A stretch of 64,000 nucleotides of DNA, taken from positions 2,914,001 through 2,978,000 of the forward strand of contig CP011077.1 in the NCBI GenBank assembly GCA_000963575.1, read 5' to 3'. Source of the DNA: Klebsiella michiganensis (GTDB lineage Bacteria; Pseudomonadota; Gammaproteobacteria; Enterobacterales; Enterobacteriaceae). The translations under genes were made by a program, and so were the position numbers. The notes under the pieces are model-generated. The model saw nothing but the letters and a program-made list of their open reading frames with translations, had not been told where the DNA came from and ran no database searches. Numbering within the stretch: position 1 is the first letter of the stretch; each line of letters begins with the position of its first letter. Positions 27,501-35,473 of the stretch are shown piece by piece.

Positions 27501-27966
27501 GGTAGAGAAAATCACGGTCTTTAACCGGATTATCATCCTGAAACAGCGAAAAATCGTAGCACTCGATAGACAGCAAATTGACGTTGGGCTCTTTGTCGGC
27601 AAACTCATCGCGATACCAGAAAAAGAGATCGTCCGGGCCGGCATCAATTGTGTTCCCCGCAATCACGCTTTCACGATTAAGCATATAGCGAACGCTAACT
27701 GGTGCCGAAAGTGGATTCCCCGAAACCACCTCGGGGTAAACGGCAATCCATGGCTGGAAACCCGATATGAGCGCCTGATACTCTTCATCCGTTAATGCTG
27801 GCGTATTCCACTGCGGGTTAACCGTGCCGCCCACCATCCACGCCTTTCCCCCCGCCTCATTAATGATATGGCAAAGCCGGTGCATAACCTGAATGCCGAG
27901 AGAAGACTCACGGTAGTCCGGGGCTAACAACAGGTAGGGGAACTCAAGCTGTAATGACATGTTCAT
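24574..27966 (-). CDS. Giant multidomain glycosyltransferase-like protein with a degenerate GT2 core
   Basis: 1130 residues. Domain order, read from alignment by eye with the neighbouring 1230-residue protein: a GT4/GT-B-like N-terminal part (about 1-300, with EASGTCVLANLCGCPVVAMR at 201-220), a first GT2-like domain (about 315-540, FTDEALRHENGE and KPD at 421-440), a second GT2-like domain (about 553-790) and a GT-B-like C-terminal part (about 835-1130). In the second GT2 domain the metal-binding NND/DxD position reads NVHT (643-646) and the DVD-type base position is also lost, so this domain is probably not catalytic. Position in the flagellar island suggests a role in flagellin glycan transfer. 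Confidence 0.8.
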   Translation of the reverse strand: MNMSLQLEFPYLLLAPDYRESSLGIQVMHRLCHIINEAGGKAWMVGGTVNPQWNTPALTDEEYQALISGFQPWIAVYPEVVSGNPLSAPVSVRYMLNRESVIAGNTIDAGPDDLFFWYRDEFADKEPNVNLLSIECYDFSLFQDDNPVKDRDFLYLNRVPESVVDYSVLPENITVLSMRNPLPLSELALMLKRGRVLYTFEASGTCVLANLCGCPVVAMRALGYEHYSLNEQTFKDMGGAGFGYFDSPQALDEIRAGLPRVREHMLKERHLQALQMDNFLQMTQQKARAQDEARFLTTFGGWLQNRTFPVPQNPAAVAILHVIFCREAFEHEIVLSLNSLIEQGVAEKSVLLVVGDAAAESQTLAFGIVDENAWIERVMELAEARHFDWLHCIDAGTEYAPASIAMMNRVLSQAGECRAIFTDEALRHENGEVTSVRKPDFNLDLFLSSPHRYLKRVWFRRDAWIEAGGFSPEAGRAFEFEFLVNDILQRESGGIGHIADITTIVPVSQFNQANVHEEEQVLRSYLQRRKYNEGRVERQNNASWRLIYDAPKTQIVSILIDAGEEPERLVRCLESLINNTEWPYREVLLAVRENAGEAMLQVVQQLQEALLLKAVICEAESSYASRMTLLEQEASGEYLLLLNVHTLFVLKQWLTVLVSHAQRPEIGCVGPKIITLDQRLLSAGMIVGANGWFGHIGQGESWQSEGYLGRYQSEQNYSAISGNCLLIRRELWQQAGGIPEGYTDEGVIEVIASLTFRVAGFMNVWTPFSVVASDNARLVNSNLQGVNEQRSALLASIPEFFAEDPAYNVNLMLQTPLFSADKAPFLWQYSFSDNLPRVLLIENIEENEYSLRIGNLLQVLSSEGLIVLERGRELPLIPELMRRAPAAIVLTGAPDENLASRLAVTLAVLPVNVYALADAPGSDIQWQSAVITKWLTWSAGREAQLTRRKIPVVRLPIVLMPEKQDEIRKTTGRQRVVCMPGDASESELAFIERMIVATSPSVDWIIAGSWPKRWVPLVAETVRFSEKRITQRALSQLKADKAIVFRHQGEHNRFKDEYLAIQLAVSGIDVIASDVDSLSQAISSHCLRADLQVWQQAILTPLREGVPKEKLSQFIWDRDAVPESIHELFL

Positions 27967-28120
27967 TTCCTGAAATACCGAACGGCTATGGCTGGGATTC
28001 AGCCACCGGACAGGTAAGATAAGCGGCTCACAGGCGCAGTATTACTTGTATTTTGACTCAGGCGGGATTAACTAAGGGAAGAATAACCGAAGGGATCGGG
28101 GGCTATATCCGGTCATTAAC

Positions 28121-28140
28121 GCTTGCCCCGCAGGGCAAGC
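28121..28140. repeat. Perfect 8-bp hairpin between the two giant glycosyltransferase genes
   Basis: GCTTGCCC/GGGCAAGC with a 4-base loop, 16 bases after the stop of the 1230-residue gene. It lacks a T-run on either strand, so it is not a standard terminator. It could stabilise the upstream mRNA or weaken read-through to the next gene. Confidence 0.6.
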
Positions 28141-28156
28141 AGTCAATCATTAAACG

Positions 28157-31100
28157 TTAGCTTAACCAAGCCTGCTTCCAGTCGTTGAGCCCTTCATCCT
28201 GCAGCAGCCAGTCCTTGTGGATAGCCGCTCGCAGCTCATCACCGCGCTGGCTTAACGCCTGCCGGTCAGCAAGTTGCTCCCGAATAGCACTTAACCATGT
28301 GGCAAAACGGTTCGGCAGCCGGGTGACCGGTAAATCGCCGCGGTAAGGCTCAATGTCGGTACAGATAATCGGCACGCCGCAGGCGCCCAGTTCCAGCAGG
28401 CGAAGGTTGCTTTTGCATTCGTTAAATACGTTATTCTCCAGCGGCACCAAAGCAAGGTCCAGGTCCAGGGTACTGAGCTTTTCCGGGTAAAGCTCAAACG
28501 GCACCGCCAGATGGAATTCACAGCGAACCCCTTCCGGCTTCATGCCCATAAAGACCCAGTCTACCTCGTCCTCAAGCGCTTTCATGAGCGGCAGAAGTAG
28601 TTCGAGATCGCCCGTATGGCTACTGCCACCGGCCCAGCCTACTCGCGGTTTTTTACCTTCACGCTTGCGGCTTTTCAGGTGTGCCCACTGCTCAACGTTG
28701 AGGCGGTTTTGTGCCACCCGAATATCGCTGTGGAACTCACGATATGCATGAGCCAGCGGTTCCGTTGAAACCACCATCCAGTCAGCTTGCTCAGAAAGCA
28801 GCTGCAGCCGGCGCTGCATGTCTTTCGGCAAGCTCGAGGCCATAGCATTTTTCGCGGAGATATTCAGGTAGTTATCATCATACTCAATCACCAGACTGGC
28901 CGAACTCACCTTGCGGTACTGCTGCATCATCTCTGACATACGATCGTCAAGCGGAAGCTCCAGCAGCAATATATCAGGCTGAACGCTGGCGACTTCCATC
29001 ACTGAAGGGAAGCCATGTATCACGCCGCCCTCAAGGCATAATGCGCGTTCCAGCGCCTGCCAGGGCTTCATCACCCGATAGTTGCCGCAGCCGGTCCAGT
29101 TAACGTGTGATGCCATCACCACCGGTAAGGGGTTGCCCGGCAGCGGAGGCTGAATACGCGCCGTGCGTGTTCCCAGCCGGAAAAGTGACCCAACGCGCGC
29201 CAGATGACCGCTGTAAAACGGATCTTTGGCCAGCGTTTTCCCCCATTTACCCTGCAGACGAACGAATATGTCGTCATCGGGGTGCGCCGCAATGCCAAAT
29301 TTTTCCGTGAACAGACGCGTCGCGCCGCCCAAATGCTTCACGCGAGAGTCTGGTGTCCAGACGGTTAAATAGTGCAGTTCACGCAGGCGCAAACAAAAAT
29401 CAACATCGGCTAAATAGACGGGGAAGTTTTGCTCATCGAACCCGCCAACCTCGGCAAACACATCGGCGCGCACCATCATGCAAGCTGCGCTTACGGCCGC
29501 TGCGCCGCGAGTCGTTTGAAGCCGCAACAGGAACCCGGCATCTTCGGCCCCTGCCCCCTGGTTGGCAACCTGAGTTCCCAGTCCAAGACCGTTGATAAAC
29601 CCGCCATGTTCAACCCGCCCATCAGGGTATTCCAAACGTGCCCCTACCGCGCCGACCTCGGGGCGTAAAGCGTGGCGAAGCAGGCTGGTAAGCCAGTCGG
29701 CATCTACCAAGTGAGTATCGTTATTTAAGAACACCAGCACCTGGCCACGCGCCTGCGCTGCCGCCAGGTTATTTATTGCAGAGAAGTTAAACGGTTTATC
29801 CCAGCGGAAAACTCGAATGCTGTCAGGTGAGAAACCGGCCAGTTGATCGAGATAATCCCGGCAGTTTTCATCCTGCGAGTCATTATCAACCAGAATAATT
29901 TCATAATGCGGGTAACGCGTCACTTCAACCAATGACTCAATACACTGTCGGAGTAGCGGCAACTGATCCCGGGTCGGAATAATGATAGAAACCAGAGGTT
30001 CAACGGGCAGTGGGTATACAACCCGCAGCGCACCATTGTAGCCGTTGGCCTCAGCCTGAGCAGCAAGACCACAGCGCTGGAAATGGGCGTTCGTCACCTG
30101 CGCAAGCTCAGCGCTTATGTCCGGTTGTTTGATCAGGCTTTCTAGCCTGTGTGGGACATTTACCAGCACATCATTAACGTGCCCAAGGCTCACAGGACCA
30201 TGCTTTTCAATCAGTTGCCAACAGAAATCTAAGCCAGCAAACAGCGAATATGACGCAGACAGCCCCCCGTGCTCTCGCCAGCTGTCGACGGTAATGAACA
30301 GCGTACTGCCGATGTAGGGCACGCTACGCAGCAAATCGATATCGCAGTCCGGCTTCAAAGAAAGCTGAGGCTCTCCGTGCTCGTCGATAACATATTCATC
30401 GCAATACCAGGCCCCTACCTTCGGCTCTCGCAGGCCGTATTCTGCGTAAAGTAATAAGGCGTGTGGCTCAAGTCTGGCTCCCGCAGTCAGCATTAAAATT
30501 CCGCGAGCATCCGTAACGTTGGCTAGCTGGTTAAGCGCCTGGCTGACGCCGTCTTTATCACTGATAAAGTTGATTCCCTCGACATCAAGCAGAGGACGTT
30601 GACTAATCACGGTCACGCTCTGCGCGGCCAGATGTTGAGCACTTAATGATTGCAGCGTGTGTGTCAGCTTGTCTGCATCACCGTCCGTATCAATGACCGC
30701 AACGGCTATCTGCCCAAACTCCGGGTATGACTGAATAAATGAGTGAAGAATTGCCATGCGGGTCGGGGAAGGTTTTCTGTCAGCCAGCCAGCTTTGTACA
30801 GAGATGTTTTCATGATCCAGCCCTTCCATCACCTTTCTGTGTAATTCCAGGCTGCGGCTTTCTTCATCATTAATGGACAGCGTTTCTGCCGGCGGAAGTC
30901 CCGCCACAATGCCACCGAGCAAGCGCTCAAGGTTGCACTGTTGACTAACCAGCTTTTGTAACTCCCGCGCCCATTTCTTCGCGCGAGCGTAACCGTCTAT
31001 AACGGAACGAGCCCATTCGACAGGATCGCTGACCGCAATACCGTTACGGACGCTAAAGGCTACTTCAGCAAACCTGGCATAATTAGTCTGATTAAGGTAA

Positions 31101-31849
31101 CCCGAGGTCGAATACCCATTCGACAGCACAACCGGAATACCCAGGCTCATCGCCTGCACGGCGAATCTGCCGGTAGTGATAATTAACGGGTAGCTTGCCA
31201 TCAGTTCAGCGCTAACGGGCTCAACGGCAAAGTCCAGGTTATAGTAATGCAGCTCAATGCCCAAGGCCTTAAAAGCCTCGCTCTGACGTTCGCTGTCAGG
31301 AATGTTCCCGGAGTGGATAACCAGGGCGGTTTTTAATGCGCCATCGCGGGATGGAACATCACTATTAGCTGAAAACTCGGGTGAAAACGAAAGCGGTAGC
31401 GGCCTGAGCCTATTTGAATTAATGCCTTTATCGGCCAGCACAAAGTGCATTTGCGCGGAAAAATAAAGGCTTTGCCAGGCCAGGCGATTTTCCAGTTCGG
31501 CACCGTAGGGTAAATCTACATCTGCATAATAATCAAAGTGTTGAAAGATTACATTACCTTTGATTGCCTGTTTTTGCAGGGCAAAATTAAGCTGTTCGCT
31601 GACATAACCCTGGAAAATCCAGATAAGCTCATATTCAGCGCGCAGTTCATGTTCTGAAGGCGGTACAAAGCGGACATGTTGATGCTGGGCGTGGTTTTCC
31701 AGACGCGTCAGCCAATAGCGCCCCACCTTATTGGCGACCACATCGACCTGCCAGTTTTGCTGCAGGAAGTACTCGATAACATCGCAAAACGTCGTCTCGA
31801 TTTGATTAAAATGTTCGAATTTATCAATGCAAATCAGGATGCTTTTCAT
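28157..31849 (-). CDS. Giant multidomain glycosyltransferase (GT-B, GT2, GT2, GT-B layout)
   Basis: 1230 residues. Residues about 1-320 resemble a GT-B glycosyltransferase. About 380-570 form a GT2-like domain with the CDEYVIDEHGEP...KPD signature found in large O-antigen and rhamnan transferases, but with LTAGA where DxD should be. About 619-860 form a complete GT2 domain (SIIIPTRDQ 621-629, VDNDS 654-658, metal site NNDT 709-712, base region ADVDFCLRLRE 814-824). About 905-1230 are a second GT-B part with NECKSNLRLLELGACGVPII (1143-1162). It is the first gene after fliC, read in the same direction past the fliC terminator. It is the best candidate for building or attaching the flagellin glycan. 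Confidence 0.85.
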   Translation of the reverse strand: MKSILICIDKFEHFNQIETTFCDVIEYFLQQNWQVDVVANKVGRYWLTRLENHAQHQHVRFVPPSEHELRAEYELIWIFQGYVSEQLNFALQKQAIKGNVIFQHFDYYADVDLPYGAELENRLAWQSLYFSAQMHFVLADKGINSNRLRPLPLSFSPEFSANSDVPSRDGALKTALVIHSGNIPDSERQSEAFKALGIELHYYNLDFAVEPVSAELMASYPLIITTGRFAVQAMSLGIPVVLSNGYSTSGYLNQTNYARFAEVAFSVRNGIAVSDPVEWARSVIDGYARAKKWARELQKLVSQQCNLERLLGGIVAGLPPAETLSINDEESRSLELHRKVMEGLDHENISVQSWLADRKPSPTRMAILHSFIQSYPEFGQIAVAVIDTDGDADKLTHTLQSLSAQHLAAQSVTVISQRPLLDVEGINFISDKDGVSQALNQLANVTDARGILMLTAGARLEPHALLLYAEYGLREPKVGAWYCDEYVIDEHGEPQLSLKPDCDIDLLRSVPYIGSTLFITVDSWREHGGLSASYSLFAGLDFCWQLIEKHGPVSLGHVNDVLVNVPHRLESLIKQPDISAELAQVTNAHFQRCGLAAQAEANGYNGALRVVYPLPVEPLVSIIIPTRDQLPLLRQCIESLVEVTRYPHYEIILVDNDSQDENCRDYLDQLAGFSPDSIRVFRWDKPFNFSAINNLAAAQARGQVLVFLNNDTHLVDADWLTSLLRHALRPEVGAVGARLEYPDGRVEHGGFINGLGLGTQVANQGAGAEDAGFLLRLQTTRGAAAVSAACMMVRADVFAEVGGFDEQNFPVYLADVDFCLRLRELHYLTVWTPDSRVKHLGGATRLFTEKFGIAAHPDDDIFVRLQGKWGKTLAKDPFYSGHLARVGSLFRLGTRTARIQPPLPGNPLPVVMASHVNWTGCGNYRVMKPWQALERALCLEGGVIHGFPSVMEVASVQPDILLLELPLDDRMSEMMQQYRKVSSASLVIEYDDNYLNISAKNAMASSLPKDMQRRLQLLSEQADWMVVSTEPLAHAYREFHSDIRVAQNRLNVEQWAHLKSRKREGKKPRVGWAGGSSHTGDLELLLPLMKALEDEVDWVFMGMKPEGVRCEFHLAVPFELYPEKLSTLDLDLALVPLENNVFNECKSNLRLLELGACGVPIICTDIEPYRGDLPVTRLPNRFATWLSAIREQLADRQALSQRGDELRAAIHKDWLLQDEGLNDWKQAWLS

Positions 31850-31893
31850 AGTTTCCGTTTTTAATCAGAGAAGCGATGTCGCTAGTGTGAAAC

Positions 31894-31920
31894 AAAAACC
31901 CGGCGGTTGCCGGGTTTTTT
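31894..31920 (-). terminator. Rho-independent terminator of fliC
   Basis: A 6-bp stem CCCGGC/GCCGGG with a 4-base loop (31899-31914) is followed on the minus strand by TTTTTGTTT. On the plus strand it is followed by TTTTTT, so it is symmetrical. It lies 26 bases after the fliC stop and only 45 bases before the first island gene, which must use read-through or a promoter squeezed into 31850-31893. Confidence 0.88.
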
Positions 31921-31945
31921 CTTAAAACTGAATCTGACGCTAAAA

Positions 31946-32794
31946 TTAACGCAGCAGGGACAACATCGCCTGTGGAACCTGGTTTGCCTGAGACAGCACG
32001 GAAGTACCAGCCTGCTGCAGGATCTGCGCACGGCTCATGTTGGAAACTTCGGTCGCGTAGTCAGCATCCTGAATACGGGACTGTGCAGCAGACAGGTTGG
32101 TGATGGAGTTGCTCAAGTTATTAACGGTAGATTCGAAGCGGTTCTGCAGCGCACCCAGGTTAGAACGAGCGTTGTTCACTGCGGTCAGTGCGGTATCAAC
32201 AGCTTTGGTAACATCGCTCGCGCCGCCGGAGGTAGCGATGGTAACAGTACCGCTCAGAACAGTGCCGGAAGCCAGGCCGCTTGCGCTTGCGTTGATCAGG
32301 GAATCGCTACCGATTTTGATGGTGTCGTTTGTAGAAGTGTTCGCGCCAACCTGGATGTTCACGCCGCCAGAAGCAGTACCGTCCAGCAGGTTTTTGCCGT
32401 TAAAGTTAGCGGAACCAGAGATACGGTTAATCTCCTGCAGACGCTGGTTGATTTCAGTGTTGATGGAATCCAGGTCGCTCTTCTGGTTGGTGCCGTTCGC
32501 TGCTTTAACAGACAGTTCACGGATACGCTGTAAGTTGGTGTTGATTTCGTTCAGGTTACCTTCGGTAGTCTGAATCAGAGAGATACCGTCGTTGGTGTTG
32601 CTGGCAGCCTGAGTCATCCCTTTAATCTGAGCGGTCATACGGTTGGCAATCGCCTGGCCAGCAGCATCGTCTTTCGCGCTGTTGATTTTCAGACCGGAAG
32701 ACAGACGCTCGATAGCGGTACCCAGCGCAGACTGAGATTTGTTCAGGTTGTTCTGAGTGCTCAGGGACAGCAGGTTAGTATTGATAACTGACAT
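31946..32794 (-). CDS. fliC: Flagellin, short form lacking D2/D3 domains
   Basis: 282 residues against about 498 in E. coli K-12. The conserved export and polymerisation ends are intact: SVINTNLLSLSTQNNLNKSQ at the N-terminus, and QDADYATEVSNMSRAQILQQ with QVPQAMLSLLR at the C-terminus. Only D0/D1 plus a short middle remain. Residues about 140-205 are rich in Ser, Thr, Gly and Ala and would form the exposed surface, the likely O-glycosylation target for the island next door. It is transcribed from a near-perfect sigma-28 promoter (32869-32895). No fliB methylase gene is present. Confidence 0.96.
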   Translation of the reverse strand: MSVINTNLLSLSTQNNLNKSQSALGTAIERLSSGLKINSAKDDAAGQAIANRMTAQIKGMTQAASNTNDGISLIQTTEGNLNEINTNLQRIRELSVKAANGTNQKSDLDSINTEINQRLQEINRISGSANFNGKNLLDGTASGGVNIQVGANTSTNDTIKIGSDSLINASASGLASGTVLSGTVTIATSGGASDVTKAVDTALTAVNNARSNLGALQNRFESTVNNLSNSITNLSAAQSRIQDADYATEVSNMSRAQILQQAGTSVLSQANQVPQAMLSLLR

Positions 32795-32868
32795 AGTTTT
32801 AATTCCTTAAAAATTTGGGGTTTAGGTTCGGTGCCTAACACTCACGGCGTCTCTCACCGTCAACAAGG

Positions 32869-32895
32869 TTATCGACGCCCCCCGTTCCAACTTTA
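32869..32895 (-). promoter_or_regulatory. Sigma-28 promoter of fliC
   Basis: On the minus strand TAAAGTTG is followed by 11 bases and GTCGATAA, against TAAAGTTT-N11-GCCGATAA. Seven of eight bases match in each element with exact spacing. It lies 75 bases upstream of the fliC ATG. Confidence 0.87.
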
Positions 32896-33130
32896 GAATT
32901 AATCATAAAAAAAATACTAACCAATTGATTTAAAATGAATTAAAACTTCAAAAACATCTTGATTTACGTGGATTTAATATTAAAAACAGACTGCGAACGA
33001 AATTTCAGTAAGAATATATTTTACCCAACGGGACAAGGTAGACATATATTAAGGCAAGCATATGACGCAATCGCTCTATAAGCCCCAATCCCACCAGCCT
33101 ATTCCGCTGATTATTTTTTTCATTTCACAG

Positions 33131-33157
33131 TAAACTTTTCCCACTGCTCGCCGATAA
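33131..33157 (+). promoter_or_regulatory. Sigma-28 promoter of fliDST
   Basis: TAAACTTT, 11 bases, then GCCGATAA: 7 of 8 and 8 of 8 matches to the sigma-28 consensus with exact spacing. It lies 39 bases upstream of the fliD ATG. The 235 bases between it and the fliC promoter are AT-rich and carry no gene. Confidence 0.9.
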
Positions 33158-33195
33158 CTGACTGAAACTACCCATCGACTTTGAGGAAGACATGT

Positions 33196-34623
33196 ATGGC
33201 TGGCATCAGTAATCTCAACGCAGGGAACAGTCTGGGATTGTCCGATCTCTATGACAAATTGGAAACTGCTGAAAAAACTAAACTGACAACAATTACCAAT
33301 CAGCAAGCGACCTACAATGCCCAACTGAGCGCTTTTGGCAAGTTACAGAGTGCGCTACAAAACCTGCAGACGGCAACGGCTGCTCTGGGCAACAAAGACA
33401 CATGGAGTTCAACAAACGTCAGCAGCACAAACACCGCGTTCAGCGTCACTACTGACAGTACCGCGACGCCGGGGAACTTTATCGTCAACGTAAATCAGGT
33501 CGCCAAAGCACAGGTATTGACCTCAGGCAGCTATGCCACAGGCACCGAGCTTCTGGGCAGCACGACCGGCGGTACGCGCACCCTGACCATTACGCAACCG
33601 GGCACAACCACCCCGCTGACGGTAAACCTTGCCGATGGAGATACCTCCCTGAATGGCATCGCGGGCGCCATTAATAAGGCAAACGGCAACGTCACCGCAA
33701 GCGTGGTAAAAGCAAGCGACGGCGATTACCGTCTGATGCTGACCTCGAAGACAACAGGTCTCAGCAGCGACATGACGGTGAAAGTCACCGGGGACGATAC
33801 CCTTCAAGGCAAAATTGGCTACGACTCTACCAGCAAAACTGGCGCGCTGAACGTCTTAACCAATTCACAGAATGCCGTGGTAACGGTAAACAATATCAAG
33901 ATTGAACGTCAGTCAAACACGATTTCTGACGCCTTCCCTGGTATGACCTTTACCCTGAAGTCGCAAAGCACTGCGGATGAAACGCTGACCGTCGATCGCG
34001 CAACGGACGCAAACAAAAAAGCCATTAATAACTGGGTGACGGCCTACAACTCGTTGCAGTCAACCATTACCAGCCTGACTAAGTACGTCAAGGTTGATGC
34101 AGGCAGCGACCAGTCATCCAACAACGGTGCGCTGTTGGGCGACAGTACGGTTCGTTCCGTACAATCTCAGCTTCGCAGCCAGTTGACCAACGTGCAAAGC
34201 GGCGCCATTGCCATCATGGCCCAGATTGGCGTAAACCAGGACACGGTGACGGGAGCAGACGGTACGCTGGGCAACCTGAAAGTCGACGACGCGGCATTAA
34301 CAAAAATGTTGTCGGATAACCCTCAGGCAGTGCAGGCCTATTTCATCGGTGACGGAAAAACCACCGGCTTTGCAACTCAAATGAATAATACGTTGACCTC
34401 CATGTTAAGCACCACCTCAGGCAGCAGCGGCGTTATTCAGAATGCAAAAGACGGGATCAACAGTACGCTGAAAACCCTGAGCGATAACTACGACAAGATG
34501 TCTGCCTCTATTGATGCCACGATGGCTCGCTACAAGGCGCAGTTTACCAGTCTGAACACGTTAGTCAGCTCGTTGAACAACACGTCAACCTATCTGACTC
34601 AACAATTTAATAAGAGCAGCTAA
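33196..34623 (+). CDS. fliD: Flagellar filament cap protein
   Basis: 475 residues from the ATG at 33196, with GAGG nine bases upstream. A TTG five codons earlier is rejected because it contains the ribosome site. N- and C-terminal coiled regions (SDLYDKLETAEKTKLTTITN; the C-terminal YLTQQFNKSS) are as in other FliD proteins. It is exported and forms the pentameric cap under which flagellin assembles. The middle has Thr/Ser-rich stretches. First gene of fliDST. Confidence 0.95.
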   Translation: MAGISNLNAGNSLGLSDLYDKLETAEKTKLTTITNQQATYNAQLSAFGKLQSALQNLQTATAALGNKDTWSSTNVSSTNTAFSVTTDSTATPGNFIVNVNQVAKAQVLTSGSYATGTELLGSTTGGTRTLTITQPGTTTPLTVNLADGDTSLNGIAGAINKANGNVTASVVKASDGDYRLMLTSKTTGLSSDMTVKVTGDDTLQGKIGYDSTSKTGALNVLTNSQNAVVTVNNIKIERQSNTISDAFPGMTFTLKSQSTADETLTVDRATDANKKAINNWVTAYNSLQSTITSLTKYVKVDAGSDQSSNNGALLGDSTVRSVQSQLRSQLTNVQSGAIAIMAQIGVNQDTVTGADGTLGNLKVDDAALTKMLSDNPQAVQAYFIGDGKTTGFATQMNNTLTSMLSTTSGSSGVIQNAKDGINSTLKTLSDNYDKMSASIDATMARYKAQFTSLNTLVSSLNNTSTYLTQQFNKSS

Positions 34624-34632
34624 GGAGCTGGT

Positions 34633-35043
34633 ATGTATAACAACACTGGTGTTCAGGCCTACCAAAGCGTAGGGCTTGAAACGGCAGTCCTGAGCGCCAG
34701 TCCACATCAGCTGGTGGTCATTCTTTTCGATGGGGCACTCAGTTCCCTTGTACGGGCCCGCCTCTTCATCGAGCAAAATGACACTGCGGCCAAAGGGCAG
34801 GCCATCACCAGAGCGATTAATATTATCGATAATGGGCTAAAGGCTGGACTTAACATGGACGTGGGTGGCGATCTTCCACACAACCTGTCGGCACTTTATG
34901 AGTATATGGTCAAGCGTTTGCTTGAGGCGAATCTCTATAACGATGTCAGCATCATCGCCGAAGTTGAGGCCCTGCTGAACAATATCGCAAGCGCCTGGAA
35001 GCAAATCGGCCCAGGAACCTCACCCACGCAGGATTCTTTCTGA
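34633..35043 (+). CDS. fliS: Flagellin export chaperone
   Basis: 136 residues. The FliS signature is visible: YQSVGLETAVLSASPHQLVVILFDGAL near the N-terminus and the helical bundle that follows. It binds the disordered C-terminus of unexported FliC in the cytoplasm and prevents early polymerisation. The stop overlaps the fliT start (TGATG). Confidence 0.95.
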   Translation: MYNNTGVQAYQSVGLETAVLSASPHQLVVILFDGALSSLVRARLFIEQNDTAAKGQAITRAINIIDNGLKAGLNMDVGGDLPHNLSALYEYMVKRLLEANLYNDVSIIAEVEALLNNIASAWKQIGPGTSPTQDSF

Positions 35044-35405
35044 TGAATGATTTCATCTCATCCCTTAATCACTGGCAGGCGCTGCAGGCGCTAAGTTATA
35101 CAATGCTCAACCTGGCTCACTCAGGGAAATGGGATGAGCTGATTGAACAGGAAATTAAGTACGTCACGCTGGTGGAAGAGATTGCGCGCCATCCTCTTTC
35201 GCCCGGCAATACCTACTATCAGGATAAGGCGAAAGAGATCCTCTCCAGTATTCTGGCGAACGAGGCAGAACTTAAAGATCTCCTTAAGGGAAGAATGGAA
35301 GAACTGCGAGGGCTGATAGACCAATCCGGCAAGCAAAAATCACTCACCAACACCTATGGCGAACTGTCAGGGAATGTGCTTTTCCCACTGGATTTTAATC
35401 AATAG
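35043..35405 (+). CDS. fliT: Flagellar export chaperone / FlhDC antagonist
   Basis: 120 residues, helical. It matches FliT in the SYTMLNLAHSGKWDELIEQE region and in position. It binds FliD for export and, when free, binds FlhDC and lowers class II expression. It overlaps fliS by one base. Confidence 0.92.
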   Translation: MNDFISSLNHWQALQALSYTMLNLAHSGKWDELIEQEIKYVTLVEEIARHPLSPGNTYYQDKAKEILSSILANEAELKDLLKGRMEELRGLIDQSGKQKSLTNTYGELSGNVLFPLDFNQ

Positions 35406-35433
35406 CCCTACGCCTGCGATGATTTGCACCATA

Positions 35434-35463
35434 CTCCAGAGGTCAGCTAAATGACTTCTGGAG
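35434..35463. repeat. Hairpin between fliT and amyA
   Basis: CTCCAGAGGTCA/TGACTTCTGGAG with a 6-base loop; 11 Watson-Crick pairs plus one G-T pair. It has no T-run. It ends ten bases before the amyA ATG, so the amyA ribosome-site region is partly inside the stem and translation of amyA could be affected. Confidence 0.65.
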
Positions 35464-35473
35464 CGCGGACAAG

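Noticed and set aside
22082..31945. A flagellin lysine methylase (fliB) as in Salmonella
   Set aside because: None of the five genes resembles FliB; all fit glycan biosynthesis.
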